From an uncultured Pseudodesulfovibrio sp. (GTDB lineage Bacteria; Desulfobacterota; Desulfovibrionia; Desulfovibrionales; Desulfovibrionaceae), in the NCBI RefSeq assembly GCF_963664965.1, contig NZ_OY761823.1:2250001-2314000 (forward strand): a DNA stretch of 64,000 bases. Reading direction: 5' to 3'. Numbering within the stretch: the stretch's first letter is position 1; each line of letters opens with the position of its first letter. The notes below the pieces were generated by a model. The model worked only from the letters and a program-made list of their open reading frames with translations, did no database searches and was not told the DNA's origin. The translations under genes and the position numbers were made by a program. Below are positions 38,540 through 51,500 of this stretch, one piece after another.

Positions 38540-38854
38540 ATGAGCGACCCTGTTACCGGCGACCGGTATGATTCCGAACTTCTTGACGAACAGGAAGTCA
38601 GAGAACCTCGGAAATATAAGGTCTTGCTGCATAATGACGATTATACAACCATGGACTTTGTGGTTGAGGTGTTGGTGCGTATCTTTCGCAAGACAGAGGC
38701 GCAGGCCACCGCGATCATGCTGTCCGTGCACAACCAGGGGTACGGTGTCTGCGGTGTTTACACTGCGGAAGTGGCTGAGACGAAAGTCGACTTGGTACAC
38801 CGTCTGGCAAAAAGCGCGGGTTTCCCGCTCAAGTGCAGCATGGAAGGTGAATAA
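38540..38854 (+). CDS. clpS: ATP-dependent Clp protease adaptor ClpS
   Basis: 104 residues. The ClpS core KYKVLLHNDDYTTMDFVVEVL contains the conserved HNDDYT that reads N-terminal bulky residues. ATAIMLSVHNQGYGVCGVYT follows. It delivers N-degron substrates to ClpA, encoded 3 nt downstream. Confidence 0.96.
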   Translation: MSDPVTGDRYDSELLDEQEVREPRKYKVLLHNDDYTTMDFVVEVLVRIFRKTEAQATAIMLSVHNQGYGVCGVYTAEVAETKVDLVHRLAKSAGFPLKCSMEGE

Positions 38855-38857
38855 TTT

Positions 38858-41182
38858 ATGACGATGCTCAGTAAGGAACTTGAAAGCGCGCTTACTGCCG
38901 CTGTCAACGAAGTGAAGCGTCGGAACCATGAATTTCTGACGCTCGAACATCTCCTGTATGCCATTTCCGTTGAGGAGCAGGGCGAGGAGATTCTTGAGGC
39001 TTGCGGAGCTGAAATGGAAAAGCTTCGTGACCAGCTTGGGCGGTTCTTTGTGGAAAACATGGAAGCCCTGCCCGAGGGAACCGAGACCGAAGTTATTCAG
39101 ACTCTCGGCGTACGGCGGGTGTTGCAGCGTGCCGTCTGGCAGAAGAAAGCATCCGGCAAGAACATTGTCGAGGTTGGTGATGTCCTCGCCGCCATGTTTG
39201 ATGAGGAAGACTCCTACGCAGTCTATTTCCTGCGTACGCATGATGTCTCCCGTCTCGATATCCTTGAGTTCATTTCGCATGGGATGTCCACCGGCGAAGA
39301 CTGGGCCGATCTCGGAGGGGCGGACCACATGTCCAAGCCCGATCCGTTTGACAGTAAGCCCGGTGAAAAGAAAAGCCCGCTGGAGGAATACACGGTCAAT
39401 CTGACCGACCGTGCTGCCGAAGGTCTCATTGATCCGCTTATCGGGCGTGGTGCAGAGCTTGAGCGGACCGTGCAGGTCCTGTCCCGCCGTCGCAAGAATA
39501 ATCCGATTTTTGTCGGTGATCCCGGTGTCGGCAAGACCGCCATGGCCGAGGGGCTGGCGCTGATGATCGTCGAAGGCAATGTGCCCAAGGAATTCATCAA
39601 TGCCGAGGTCTATTCTCTCGACATGGGATCTCTGCTTGCCGGGACCAAGTACCGCGGTGATTTCGAGGCACGTCTCAAGGGCGTGCTGGCTGAGCTGAAA
39701 CTGAACAGGGATGCCATCCTGTTTGTGGACGAAATTCATACCATCGTCGGCGCAGGTTCTGTGAGCGGCGGGAGCATGGATGCGTCCAATATTCTCAAGC
39801 CGTTGTTGCAGTCCGGTGAAATTCGGTGCATCGGTTCTACCACTTTTGAAGAATACAAGAATCATTTTGAGAAGGACCGGGCGTTGTCGCGTCGGTTCCA
39901 GAAGATTGAAATCAGTGAACCTTCCGTGGAGGAGACCATTGCCATCCTCAAGGGGCTCAAGCCGCATTATGAGGAATTCCACGGTGTGAGTTATACGCAT
40001 TTTGCCTTGAAGGCGGCTGCGGAATTGTCCGAGCGGCATATCACGGACCGCTATCTTCCGGACAAGGCCATTGACGTGATGGACGAGGCCGGTGCGCTGT
40101 ACAAGCTCTCTGGCAGGTCGCGGAAGGGAGACCGCATCAAGGTCGGTGACATGGAAAAGGTCGTGGCCCGCATGGCCCGCATCCCGGCCCGCCGTCTGAC
40201 GGTTTCCGACCGGGCGCGTTTGCAGAATCTGGAAGACGAGCTCAAGAGCGTTGTTTTCGGCCAGGACGAGGCCGTGCAGGCTTTGGCCCAATCCATCAAG
40301 CGTTCCCGTGCGGGAATGCGGCAGGTGGGACGTCCTGTGGGCAGCTTCCTGCTGACCGGCCCGACCGGTGTCGGCAAGACCGAATTGGCCCGACAGTTGG
40401 CACAGGTGCTGGGTATCGGCTTCCTTCGGTTTGATATGAGTGAATACATGGAAAAGCACGCCGTCGCCCGTCTTATCGGTGCGCCTCCCGGTTACGTGGG
40501 GTTTGATCAGGGCGGTTTGCTGACCGAAGGTGTTCGCAAGAAGCCGCATTGCGTGGTGCTCTTTGATGAAATTGAAAAAGCGCATCCCGATGTCTTCAAT
40601 ATCCTCCTTCAGGTGATGGACTATGCCACGCTTACCGACAACAACGGGCGCAAGGCGGATTTCCGTCATGTCATCCTGCTCATGACTTCCAATGCCGGAG
40701 CGCGTGAAATGGCCAAGGGCGCAATCGGGTTCCAGCGCGATGAGGCGTCTGACCGTCAGGGCGGTGCCTTGAAGGCGCTTGAGAAGCTGTTCAGTCCGGA
40801 ATTCCGAAACCGTCTGGATTCCATCGTGACATTCAAGTCACTCGAACAATCGGTCATGGAACTGATTGTGGACAAGTTCATCAAGGAGTTGAATGACCAG
40901 TTGCAGGATCGCCGAGTGGTGGTCGTGCTGACGGACAAGGCCCGCGCTCGTCTGGCGGAACTCGGTCATGATCCGGCCATGGGCGCACGTCCCATGGGAC
41001 GGGTGCTCCAGACCGAGATCAAGGATCAGATCGCGGATGAACTGTTGTTCGGTGAACTCATGAAGGGCGGCGTGGTTACGGTTGATCTGGCTGGAAAGAG
41101 CCGGAAGGGCAAGAAGGTGCCGATTGTCAGTGAGTCCGGTGAGTTTACCTTTGCATTCGATACCGTTGGGAAAAAACAGTAG
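38858..41182 (+). CDS. clpA: ATP-dependent Clp protease ATPase subunit ClpA
   Basis: 774 residues. The Clp N-domain (about 1-145) is followed by two AAA+ modules with Walker A GDPGVGKTAMAEG and GPTGVGKTELARQ; there is no long ClpB-type middle coiled coil. Pore motifs GTKYRGDFE and GYVGFDQGG are present. It unfolds substrates for ClpP. An alternative start is at 38864. The clpS-clpA order is standard, and aat follows. Confidence 0.96.
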   Translation: MTMLSKELESALTAAVNEVKRRNHEFLTLEHLLYAISVEEQGEEILEACGAEMEKLRDQLGRFFVENMEALPEGTETEVIQTLGVRRVLQRAVWQKKASGKNIVEVGDVLAAMFDEEDSYAVYFLRTHDVSRLDILEFISHGMSTGEDWADLGGADHMSKPDPFDSKPGEKKSPLEEYTVNLTDRAAEGLIDPLIGRGAELERTVQVLSRRRKNNPIFVGDPGVGKTAMAEGLALMIVEGNVPKEFINAEVYSLDMGSLLAGTKYRGDFEARLKGVLAELKLNRDAILFVDEIHTIVGAGSVSGGSMDASNILKPLLQSGEIRCIGSTTFEEYKNHFEKDRALSRRFQKIEISEPSVEETIAILKGLKPHYEEFHGVSYTHFALKAAAELSERHITDRYLPDKAIDVMDEAGALYKLSGRSRKGDRIKVGDMEKVVARMARIPARRLTVSDRARLQNLEDELKSVVFGQDEAVQALAQSIKRSRAGMRQVGRPVGSFLLTGPTGVGKTELARQLAQVLGIGFLRFDMSEYMEKHAVARLIGAPPGYVGFDQGGLLTEGVRKKPHCVVLFDEIEKAHPDVFNILLQVMDYATLTDNNGRKADFRHVILLMTSNAGAREMAKGAIGFQRDEASDRQGGALKALEKLFSPEFRNRLDSIVTFKSLEQSVMELIVDKFIKELNDQLQDRRVVVVLTDKARARLAELGHDPAMGARPMGRVLQTEIKDQIADELLFGELMKGGVVTVDLAGKSRKGKKVPIVSESGEFTFAFDTVGKKQ

Positions 41183-41192
41183 TATTAATAAC

Positions 41193-41212
41193 GAGGCGGC
41201 GAGAGCCGCCTC
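41193..41212 (+). other. Hairpin between clpA and aat without a T run
   Basis: gaggcggc (41193-41200) pairs perfectly with gccgcctc (41205-41212) around GAGA. No run of T follows. It may stabilise mRNA or act as a processing or partial termination site between clpA and aat. Confidence 0.6.
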
Positions 41213-41230
41213 ATTCATTGAGACATCTGA

Positions 41231-41923
41231 ATGACCATTTACAGGCTTTTTGATGATCCCATATTTCCGGACCCGGAAGAGGCTGATCCGGACGGGCTAC
41301 TTGCAGTCGGTGGTGATCTTTCGCCACAGCGTCTGCTGACGGCCTATGCCAACGGTATTTTCCCCTGGTATTCGGAAGATTCACCGATTCTGTGGTGGTC
41401 AACCAATCCTCGACTCATTTTGCTGCCCGAAGAATTTCACATGCCGCGCAGTCTGCGCCGTGTGCTGAAGCGCGGGACCTTTTCCTTTACGCTGGATAAT
41501 GACTTTGAAGGAGTTGTCCGGGGTTGCGCCCATGCCTGTCGTCCTGAGCAGGAGGGGACGTGGATCGTTCAAGACATGTTTGAGGCCTACACCCTGTTGC
41601 ATGAATTGGGCTACGCCCATAGTGTCGAGGCGTGGAAGGATGACAAGCTGGTCGGTGGACTCTATGGCGTTTCTCTCGGTTCCGTGTTCTTTGGTGAGTC
41701 CATGTTTTATTGCGAGCCGGACGCGTCCAAGGCGGCATTTGCCGTGCTGGTTCAGCAGTTGGCTCAATGGAACTTTTCTTTGATCGATTGCCAGCAGACC
41801 ACGAACCACCTGCTGCGTTTCGGAGCGCGTGAGGTTCCTCGATTCAGATTTCTTGCCATGCTGCGTGAAGCCATGAATGTCCCGACCAGGGAAGGCCGTT
41901 GGGAATTTGATTTGCAGGCGTAA
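41231..41923 (+). CDS. aat: Leucyl/phenylalanyl-tRNA-protein transferase
   Basis: 230 residues. Family motifs include PDGLLAVGGDLSPQRLLTAY, GIFPWY, WWSTNPR and ESMFYCEPDASKAAF. It adds Leu or Phe to N-terminal Lys/Arg, creating N-degrons that ClpS/ClpA recognise, so the three adjacent genes form the tag-and-degrade pathway. It converges with the cytochrome gene; only 2 bp lie between. Confidence 0.95.
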   Translation: MTIYRLFDDPIFPDPEEADPDGLLAVGGDLSPQRLLTAYANGIFPWYSEDSPILWWSTNPRLILLPEEFHMPRSLRRVLKRGTFSFTLDNDFEGVVRGCAHACRPEQEGTWIVQDMFEAYTLLHELGYAHSVEAWKDDKLVGGLYGVSLGSVFFGESMFYCEPDASKAAFAVLVQQLAQWNFSLIDCQQTTNHLLRFGAREVPRFRFLAMLREAMNVPTREGRWEFDLQA

Positions 41924-41925
41924 TC

Positions 41926-42453
41926 CTATTTCCTGACTGTATCGAGGTGGGTCAGATAACCGGCAAGATCCCGGAGCGCCTTGTCATCTAAACGCCATCT
42001 CGGCATACAGTAATCCATTTCGTCATCTCTTGAATTGATACCGCTTTGCAGAGCTATCTTGAGAGTTTTCAGAGTATAGGCCGGGTGTGTGCCGTCTTGT
42101 CTTTGAGTAAAGTGGTAGCCGTCACCGACAAGATAGCGGTAGCTGATGGGAGGGGTGGCGATGAAGCAGAATTCGGGTTCAATGCCGCCCAGCCCCTTGG
42201 AGCCGTGGCATGTCTCACAGCCGCCACCTTCGGAGTGTATCCAATGCGGACCGCCCTGAATCGGGACGCGGACACCGTTTTCGAATTTGCCGGTTTTGAA
42301 TATGGCTCTGCCGTTGGGTAGAGAAGCCTCGGCAAGGGATGTTTTTCCCCAAAAGTCGTGACCACCTGCGATGACCATGACTCCTGTGGTAAGAGTGGCA
42401 AACAGGCCGAACAGACCCACCTTGAAAAGAGATGGAATTCTGTTTCGGCGCAT
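41926..42453 (-). CDS. Membrane-anchored monohaem c-type cytochrome
   Basis: 175 residues. One N-terminal membrane anchor or uncleaved signal (about 10-31) is followed by a single haem-binding site CETCH (about 79-83). A C-terminal YCMPRW probably gives the Met ligand, and the final helix LRDLAGYLTHL is typical of small class I cytochrome c domains. It is periplasmic; the electron partner is unknown. It follows a small hypothetical gene with a 5-nt gap. Confidence 0.85.
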   Translation of the reverse strand: MRRNRIPSLFKVGLFGLFATLTTGVMVIAGGHDFWGKTSLAEASLPNGRAIFKTGKFENGVRVPIQGGPHWIHSEGGGCETCHGSKGLGGIEPEFCFIATPPISYRYLVGDGYHFTQRQDGTHPAYTLKTLKIALQSGINSRDDEMDYCMPRWRLDDKALRDLAGYLTHLDTVRK

Positions 42454-42458
42454 GATTG

Positions 42459-42923
42459 CTATTCCTGTACTATGGGCAGATGCTGGCTCAGATCGTAGAG
42501 ACCCCTGAGGGGGATATCCAGACTGTAGCTCGGAATTTTTTCAAATTCTATGAACCCGACATTTTTACCGGCTTCCAGTTGCGACAGCCCCGGCATTCCT
42601 TCAGGAACCGGAAAGGAGAGCGGGCGGGAACGGATGGCTGTAAGCCTTGTGGAATACTGTTCTTTCAGGTAGCTTACAATTCGGTCACGTTCTGTTTCCG
42701 TGAAGGCTTCCATGACGACGCGACGGCTGTCGTTGTCCGAGGAATCCGACGATGACAAAAGGGCTGTCCAGTTTTCGTCTTTTTCATCTTCGGCGGTCCA
42801 AGCTCCTCGGAAGAGGTGAACTTCGACGTCGCGACGGCCCTTGAAGCTCTTGATGACCATGGACAGCGTGTGGGCGTATTGTGTGGGGGCAGGGGAATCT
42901 GAGTTGATGATGTCAATGTCCAT
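42459..42923 (-). CDS. Hypothetical protein, cotranscribed with cytochrome c
   Basis: 154 residues, soluble, no signal peptide. Recognisable only as conserved-looking: an RRDVEVHLFRGAWTAEDE strand-helix region and ETERDRIVSYLKEQYS. No family assigned. It is directly upstream of the cytochrome gene on the minus strand and divergent from uvrB. The cytoplasmic location makes a direct redox role with the periplasmic cytochrome unlikely. Confidence 0.65.
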   Translation of the reverse strand: MDIDIINSDSPAPTQYAHTLSMVIKSFKGRRDVEVHLFRGAWTAEDEKDENWTALLSSSDSSDNDSRRVVMEAFTETERDRIVSYLKEQYSTRLTAIRSRPLSFPVPEGMPGLSQLEAGKNVGFIEFEKIPSYSLDIPLRGLYDLSQHLPIVQE

Positions 42924-42998
42924 TTGTTTTCTCCAGTCGATCTATGAAAATGATAATTAATTGTTACGTCCTTTGACAAATTTTCTCAAGCGAACAGA

Positions 42999-45014
42999 AT
43001 GCCGAATTTCAAACTTGTCAGCGAATTTACTCCCAAGGGGGACCAGCCGGAAGCGATCCGTCAGCTTGTTTCCGGTCTTCAACAGGGAATGCGGGATCAG
43101 GTGCTCCTCGGCGCCACGGGTACGGGTAAGACGTTTACCATGGCCAACGTGGTGGCGGAACTCAATCGCCCCGCTCTGGTCCTTGCACCCAACAAGACGC
43201 TTGCCGCCCAGCTGTATACGGAATTCAGGGGGCTGTTCCCGGATAATGCCGTAGAATATTTTGTCAGTTATTATGACTACTATCAGCCGGAAGCCTACCT
43301 TCCTCACTCCGATGTTTATATCGAAAAGGATTCGTCCATAAACGATGATATCGACAAATTGCGTCATGCCGCTACCCATGCGCTGTTGACGCGGTCCGAT
43401 GTCCTTATCGTGGCTTCGGTGTCATGTATTTATGGTCTTGGATCACCGGAATTCTATGCCAAGATGGTCATCCCCGTTGAAGAGGGGCAGACCATGTCCA
43501 TGGAATCCCTGCTCGGTCGTCTGGTAGAGGTTCATTATGAACGCAACGATTATGATTTTCACCGTGGAACATTTCGTGTGCGCGGGGATGTCGTTGAAAT
43601 CATTCCGGCCTACAGTCGGGAAAAGGCCCTGCGTATCGAGTTTTTCGGTGACGAGATCGACTCCATAACCGAGACCGATCCGCTGACCGGCGAGGTGCGG
43701 GACCGTCTTCGGAAAACAGTTATTTATCCCGGCAGCCACTTTGTTTCGGACAGGGACAATCTTGATCGTGCGATAAATGACATTCGCGATGAATTGCAGG
43801 TGCGGTTGGCTGAGTTGAAGCAGGCCAATAAACTTGTCGAGGCCCAGCGGCTTGAACAGAAGTCGATGTACGATCTCGAAATCATTGAAGAGCTTGGCTA
43901 TTGCAGCGGCATTGAAAACTATTCGCGTCATCTGGACGGCCGGGTCGAAGGGGAGCCGCCTGCGACGCTGCTGGATTATTTCCCTGACGATTTCATTTTG
44001 TTCGTGGACGAATCGCACATCGCCCTGCCTCAGGTGGGCGGCATGTACAATGGAGACAGGTCCCGCAAGACCACGCTGGTCGATTTCGGTTTCCGCCTGC
44101 CGTCCGCCCTTGATAACCGCCCGCTCAATTACGAAGAATTTCAGGAGCGCGTGAAACAGGCCGTGTATGTTTCCGCGACGCCGGGACCATTGGAAATGGA
44201 CCTCGCACAGGGTGTCGTTGTTGAGCAGATTATTCGTCCTACCGGGCTGCTTGATCCCAAGGTCGAAGTGCGAAAAACACACGGACAGATTGACGATTTG
44301 CTTGCAGAGTGTAAGAAAAGACAAGCAAGGGATGAAAGGGTTCTGGTCACCACGCTGACCAAGCGGATGGCCGAGGATTTGAACGACTATTTGAATTCGA
44401 TGGGTGTGCCGTCCCGATATCTGCATTCCGACATAGATACACTGGAGCGGATGGCGATCATCCAGGCCTTGCGGGCCGGAGAGTTTTTTGTGCTTGTCGG
44501 CATCAACCTGCTTCGTGAGGGGCTTGATATTCCTGAAGTTTCCATGGTTGCGATTTTGGATGCGGACAAGGAAGGCTTTTTGCGGTCCAATCGATCGCTC
44601 ATACAGACATTCGGACGCGCCGCGCGTAACGCGGACGGCAGGGTTGTGTTGTATGCGGACAAGGTGACGGCCTCCATGGCCAGTGCCATGGAAGAGACGG
44701 CCCGACGGCGTGAAAAACAGCTTGGTTACAATACCGAGCATGATATTACGCCGACCACCATTCGCAAGAAAGTGGATAATCTGTTCGGTGATCTCGGTGG
44801 TGGTGATTCAAAGAGCGCCAAAGCCGGGGGCAGTGTTGCCATGGCTGCCGAGGATGGCGGTGGGTATGGCTCGGACCCGAAGAAGTTGAGAACAGTCGTC
44901 AATCGTTTGGAGAAAGAGATGCGTAATGCCGCCAAGGAGCTTGAATTTGAGCGGGCAGCAGAACTCAGGGATCGCATCGCACTCCTGCGTGAACGTATTT
45001 TGGAGTTGGGGTAG
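42999..45014 (+). CDS. uvrB: Excinuclease ABC subunit B
   Basis: 671 residues, full length. Walker [11 protein letters not shown], the damage-probing beta-hairpin [10 protein letters not shown], helicase motifs [13 protein letters not shown] and QTFGRAARN, and the C-terminal UVR domain ([14 protein letters not shown]) are all present. It verifies DNA lesions in nucleotide excision repair. uvrA and uvrC are not in the window. It is followed after 3 nt by a channel gene. Confidence 0.97.
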   Translation: MPNFKLVSEFTPKGDQPEAIRQLVSGLQQGMRDQVLLGATGTGKTFTMANVVAELNRPALVLAPNKTLAAQLYTEFRGLFPDNAVEYFVSYYDYYQPEAYLPHSDVYIEKDSSINDDIDKLRHAATHALLTRSDVLIVASVSCIYGLGSPEFYAKMVIPVEEGQTMSMESLLGRLVEVHYERNDYDFHRGTFRVRGDVVEIIPAYSREKALRIEFFGDEIDSITETDPLTGEVRDRLRKTVIYPGSHFVSDRDNLDRAINDIRDELQVRLAELKQANKLVEAQRLEQKSMYDLEIIEELGYCSGIENYSRHLDGRVEGEPPATLLDYFPDDFILFVDESHIALPQVGGMYNGDRSRKTTLVDFGFRLPSALDNRPLNYEEFQERVKQAVYVSATPGPLEMDLAQGVVVEQIIRPTGLLDPKVEVRKTHGQIDDLLAECKKRQARDERVLVTTLTKRMAEDLNDYLNSMGVPSRYLHSDIDTLERMAIIQALRAGEFFVLVGINLLREGLDIPEVSMVAILDADKEGFLRSNRSLIQTFGRAARNADGRVVLYADKVTASMASAMEETARRREKQLGYNTEHDITPTTIRKKVDNLFGDLGGGDSKSAKAGGSVAMAAEDGGGYGSDPKKLRTVVNRLEKEMRNAAKELEFERAAELRDRIALLRERILELG

Positions 45015-45017
45015 CCT

Positions 45018-48105
<3,088 letters not shown>

Positions 48106-48134
48106 ATATTCACCATTTTACAAGGAGAGGCGGT

Positions 48135-48914
48135 ATGGCTACCGATGTTGTCATCCTCGGCGCGAAAGGCCGCATGGGTAATACTTTGGTCAACATGGCT
48201 CTGGCGGATGAAGAATTGAACCTTGTGGGCGCATGTGAACGCAAGGGGAATGTCGCAGGCATCGATCATGAAGGGTGTGTTGCTTCCGATTGTCTTGAAG
48301 AACTGCTGCCGCAGGTTCCCGGTGCGGTGATTGTTGATTTTACTTCGCCCGAGTCTTCGGTCGCCATGGCAGAGATTGCAGCCAAGCACGGTAATCCGGC
48401 GGTTATCGGTACAACCGGCCTCAACAACGAGCAGCAGGCCGAGCTGGCTGAATCCGCCAAGCAGGTTCCGCTGTTTTGGGCCCCCAATATGTCCGTTGGC
48501 GTCAATGTCCTGCTCAAGGTCCTTCCCGCGCTCGTACAGGCGCTTGGACCTGATTACGATATGGAAATGGTCGAGACGCATCACAAGATGAAGAAGGATT
48601 CTCCGAGCGGCACGGCCCTGAAATTGGCGCAGTGTCTGGCCGAGGCCCGAGGCTGGGAATATGACGATGTGAAAAAGCATTGCCGTGACGGCATCATAGG
48701 TGAGCGGCCCAAAGAGGAAATCGGCGTGCAGACTTTGCGCGGCGGTGATGTTGTCGGTGACCACACCATGTACTTTTTCGGTCCCGGCGAGCGCATTGAA
48801 GTTACGCACCGTGCCCATTCGCGCGAGACATTCGCTTCCGGCGCGCTCCGCGCAGCCAAGTGGCTGTCACAGCAAAAACCCGGCAAGCTCTACGCCATGG
48901 CTGACATTTTCTAA
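48135..48914 (+). CDS. dapB: 4-hydroxy-tetrahydrodipicolinate reductase
   Basis: 259 residues. N-terminal NAD(P) site [15 protein letters not shown]; catalytic [17 protein letters not shown] with the His-His and Lys; C-terminal [18 protein letters not shown]. It makes tetrahydrodipicolinate for lysine and meso-diaminopimelate. AAGGAGAGG precedes the ATG. Confidence 0.96.
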   Translation: MATDVVILGAKGRMGNTLVNMALADEELNLVGACERKGNVAGIDHEGCVASDCLEELLPQVPGAVIVDFTSPESSVAMAEIAAKHGNPAVIGTTGLNNEQQAELAESAKQVPLFWAPNMSVGVNVLLKVLPALVQALGPDYDMEMVETHHKMKKDSPSGTALKLAQCLAEARGWEYDDVKKHCRDGIIGERPKEEIGVQTLRGGDVVGDHTMYFFGPGERIEVTHRAHSRETFASGALRAAKWLSQQKPGKLYAMADIF

Positions 48915-48965
48915 ATTCCTGTCGTGTCTCCGTGAATGTGCACGGTTGCGTATATAGGTTTTCGT

Positions 48966-48997
48966 AAAAGTCCTGAAATGAGAGTTTCAGGGCTTTT
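48966..48997 (+). terminator. Hairpin after dapB
   Basis: 13-bp stem aaaagtcctgaaa (48966-48978) with tttcagggctttt (48985-48997), one G-T pair, with a U-rich 3' arm. Probable dapB terminator. Confidence 0.75.
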
Positions 48998-49065
48998 CAT
49001 TTGAATAGAATGCTTTTGATAATGATCTATGGTTGATAATCCTTTTTTGACGTTGTCTTTTTCGA

Positions 49066-49102
49066 ATTCAGAGAGGCTTTTTGCCTGTCTGAATGATTTT
49101 TT
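49066..49102 (+). terminator. Second intrinsic terminator in the dapB-SBP gap
   Basis: Stem attcagagaggc (49066-49077) with gcctgtctgaat (49083-49094), one mismatch, followed by TTTTTT (49097-49102). No gene ends just before it, so it could close a short RNA or be a back-up dapB terminator. A small palindrome atgctgtcagcat lies at 49117-49129. Confidence 0.7.
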
Positions 49103-49174
49103 CGGCACACCATGTTATGCTGTCAGCATGGTTCTGTATTACCTGAATGCCTTGAGAATATGTCAGAGGTAAGC

Positions 49175-49924
49175 ATGAAACTCATATGTAGTGTTGTGCT
49201 CTTTGCCGTGATGAGTATCGTCAGTGTTTCCGAGGTTCGTTCCGAGGAGATGAAAGACGTGTATTCTTGCGGCATTGCTCAAGGTTATCCGCCGTATCAG
49301 TTTCAGAATGATGCTGGGGAACCTGTCGGTCTGGACGTTGATGTCCTGAAGCTTGTGTTCGAGAAAATGAATAAGAAAGTGATTTTTCGGCAAGACAAAT
49401 GGAATAATATTGTGGCCAACCTGTGTTATGGCGATCTCGACTGTGTCGGAGGGATGGAGGTGAACCAGACACGTAGATCCTGTTTTGATTTTACCACCCC
49501 ATATTATAGTAGAAGAATTACGGTGTTCGTGTTGGCAGACAACAATGACATTCAGAATATCCAGGATTTGAAATGGCAAACAATAGCGGGTGACAGGCAT
49601 TCATTTGTAGAACAGCTTTTCAAGAAACAAGGGCTGATGAAACAGATACGTATTTTTCAGACCAAAAGTAAGGATGAGTCCATGCGCCTGCTGAAGGAAG
49701 GAACGGTTGCCGCCGTTATCGCGCCTCGGGCTGTCGGCTCGTACTTGGCCAAAAAGTATGAAATAAACGTGAGGATGTTGGAATATTCCGATCAGGGATC
49801 CCCTGTCGCCCTTGCTGTGAAAAAGGGGAACGATGCGTTGCTCCAGCAACTTGAATCAGCCCTGATGGAACTAGAACAGGATGGGAAGTTGAACGTGATT
49901 TTCAAGAAGTGGGGCATTCAGTAG
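49175..49924 (+). CDS. Periplasmic solute-binding protein, SBP_bac_3 family (orphan)
   Basis: 249 residues from the ATG at 49175 with AGAGG upstream. The signal peptide (about 1-22, ending VRSEE) precedes a two-lobed amino-acid-binding-type domain (GYPPYQFQNDAGEPVGLDVD, then FDFTTPYYSRRITVFV). Such proteins deliver polar amino acids to ABC importers, but no permease or ATPase gene is adjacent. Extra cysteines (C in YSCG, NLCYGDLDC, RRSCF) suggest one or two disulfides. It may instead feed a sensor. Confidence 0.82.
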   Translation: MKLICSVVLFAVMSIVSVSEVRSEEMKDVYSCGIAQGYPPYQFQNDAGEPVGLDVDVLKLVFEKMNKKVIFRQDKWNNIVANLCYGDLDCVGGMEVNQTRRSCFDFTTPYYSRRITVFVLADNNDIQNIQDLKWQTIAGDRHSFVEQLFKKQGLMKQIRIFQTKSKDESMRLLKEGTVAAVIAPRAVGSYLAKKYEINVRMLEYSDQGSPVALAVKKGNDALLQQLESALMELEQDGKLNVIFKKWGIQ

Positions 49925-49955
49925 GGATCGATCTTTCTTGCAGATGTATTTTGTT

Positions 49956-51401
49956 TCAAAGAATCGGTGAAAGCAGGCGAGCTAACTGTATGCCGGTTTG
50001 GTAGACGACATTCTTGCGATTGAATTCGTTGATGTCTGTTTCAATGCAGTTGGTAAAATCATCAAGAAACATGCGTTCGATTTCAGTGCAGAACGGTTGA
50101 TTGTCCACCAGCATAGTGATCTCGAAGTTGAGGCGGAATGACCTGTTGTCGAGGTTGGCAGTGCCGACGCCGGCAAGTTGATCGTCCGCCAGAAATACTT
50201 TCTGATGGAGAAATCCTTCATTGTAGCGATAGATGCGAATGCCGTGCAGTTTCAGTTCATTGAGGCAGGCGAATCCGGCAAGGTAGACGAGCAGGTGGTC
50301 CGGGTTGCGAGGCAGCATGATGCGGACGTCCACGCCGCGCATTGCTGCCAGTTGCAGTGCCTTGCGAACCGGGCTGTCAGGTACGAAGTAGGGGCTTGCG
50401 ATCCAGAAACGCTTCTGAGCCGTATTGATGGCGCGGATGAACATGAGTGAGCAGGATTCGAGTTCGTCCGCAGGACCGGATGCGAAGGCCATGACTTGTG
50501 CATCGCCTGCGGGCATGGGAACGGATGTGTCGAGTTCGTAGAGTTTTCGTGTTGCCCAGTACCAGTCTTTTGCAAAGCTCGTTCGTATTCCCACTACGGC
50601 AGGACCGGTGATATGTAGGTGTGTGTCCCGCCAGTCGGTGAAACGGTCCGTAATGCCGAGATATTCGTTGCCCACGTTATGACCGCCGACGAATGCTGTG
50701 TACCCGTCGATTACGACGATCTTCCGGTGATTCCTGAAATTGAGCTGGAAACGGTTGCCGCGGCCTCGGGTTGTGTGGAAGGGCTGTGCCTGGATTCCCT
50801 CGTCTCGCATTTCCTGCCAATACGCTGCCGGAGTGGCATGGCAGCCGACTTCGTCATAGAGAAAGTGGATGCGTATCCCTTCTTTTGCCTTGGTGATTAG
50901 TAGGTTCTTGAGGCGTTGCCCGAGGTCGTCATCGTGTACGATGAAGAATTGAACAAGCAGGTATCGTTCGGCTTTTGCGATGGCTTTGAAGATTGCATCG
51001 AACGTAGCCTTGCCATTGATGAGCAGTTGCAGGTCATTGCCACCCAGAAACGGGGTCTCGGAAAGTGTTTCAAAGGTCCTGTGCGGTACCTTGGATTGGT
51101 TGTCCGGGTTGTTTGCGCTTACCGTGAAAACAGGGCGTTTGTCACCGATGAGTTCCTTGAAGCGTTCTTCTCCTGAACGCATGGCATCGATATAGCCGTG
51201 AAATTTGCTGCGTCCGAAAACCCAGAACAGGGGGAGGGTTACCAGTGGGAAGGTGACAAGCGAGATGGCCCAGGCAATTGCCCCCTGCGGAGTGCGGGTG
51301 TGGCGAATGGCTGAGATGGCAGCAAAGATTGCAGTGATTTCAACTACTGTATAGAAAAGGCTGAAGAGGCCGATCATTATCTGAAAGTCCAACGATTCCA
51401 T
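49956..51401 (-). CDS. cls: Cardiolipin synthase (PLD superfamily)
   Basis: 481 residues. Two N-terminal transmembrane helices (about 10-60) are followed by two HKD motifs: HRKIVVIDGYTAFVGGHN and HQKVFLADDQLAGVGTANLD. It condenses two phosphatidylglycerol molecules into cardiolipin at the inner membrane. It complements pgsA at 20790 in the PG branch. It is monocistronic and divergent from the MATE gene. Confidence 0.94.
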   Translation of the reverse strand: MESLDFQIMIGLFSLFYTVVEITAIFAAISAIRHTRTPQGAIAWAISLVTFPLVTLPLFWVFGRSKFHGYIDAMRSGEERFKELIGDKRPVFTVSANNPDNQSKVPHRTFETLSETPFLGGNDLQLLINGKATFDAIFKAIAKAERYLLVQFFIVHDDDLGQRLKNLLITKAKEGIRIHFLYDEVGCHATPAAYWQEMRDEGIQAQPFHTTRGRGNRFQLNFRNHRKIVVIDGYTAFVGGHNVGNEYLGITDRFTDWRDTHLHITGPAVVGIRTSFAKDWYWATRKLYELDTSVPMPAGDAQVMAFASGPADELESCSLMFIRAINTAQKRFWIASPYFVPDSPVRKALQLAAMRGVDVRIMLPRNPDHLLVYLAGFACLNELKLHGIRIYRYNEGFLHQKVFLADDQLAGVGTANLDNRSFRLNFEITMLVDNQPFCTEIERMFLDDFTNCIETDINEFNRKNVVYQTGIQLARLLSPIL

Positions 51402-51500
51402 ACGCCTTTGCTAGCATGGATTTGGATAAAGTGGAACAGCCTGTATTGACTCATTTGATAATTGTGATTTCTCAATGCTGCACCGTAAGGAAGTTAAACT

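Noticed and set aside
38510-40669. 719-codon minus-strand frame
   Set aside because: Antisense to clpS/clpA, which have intact motifs.
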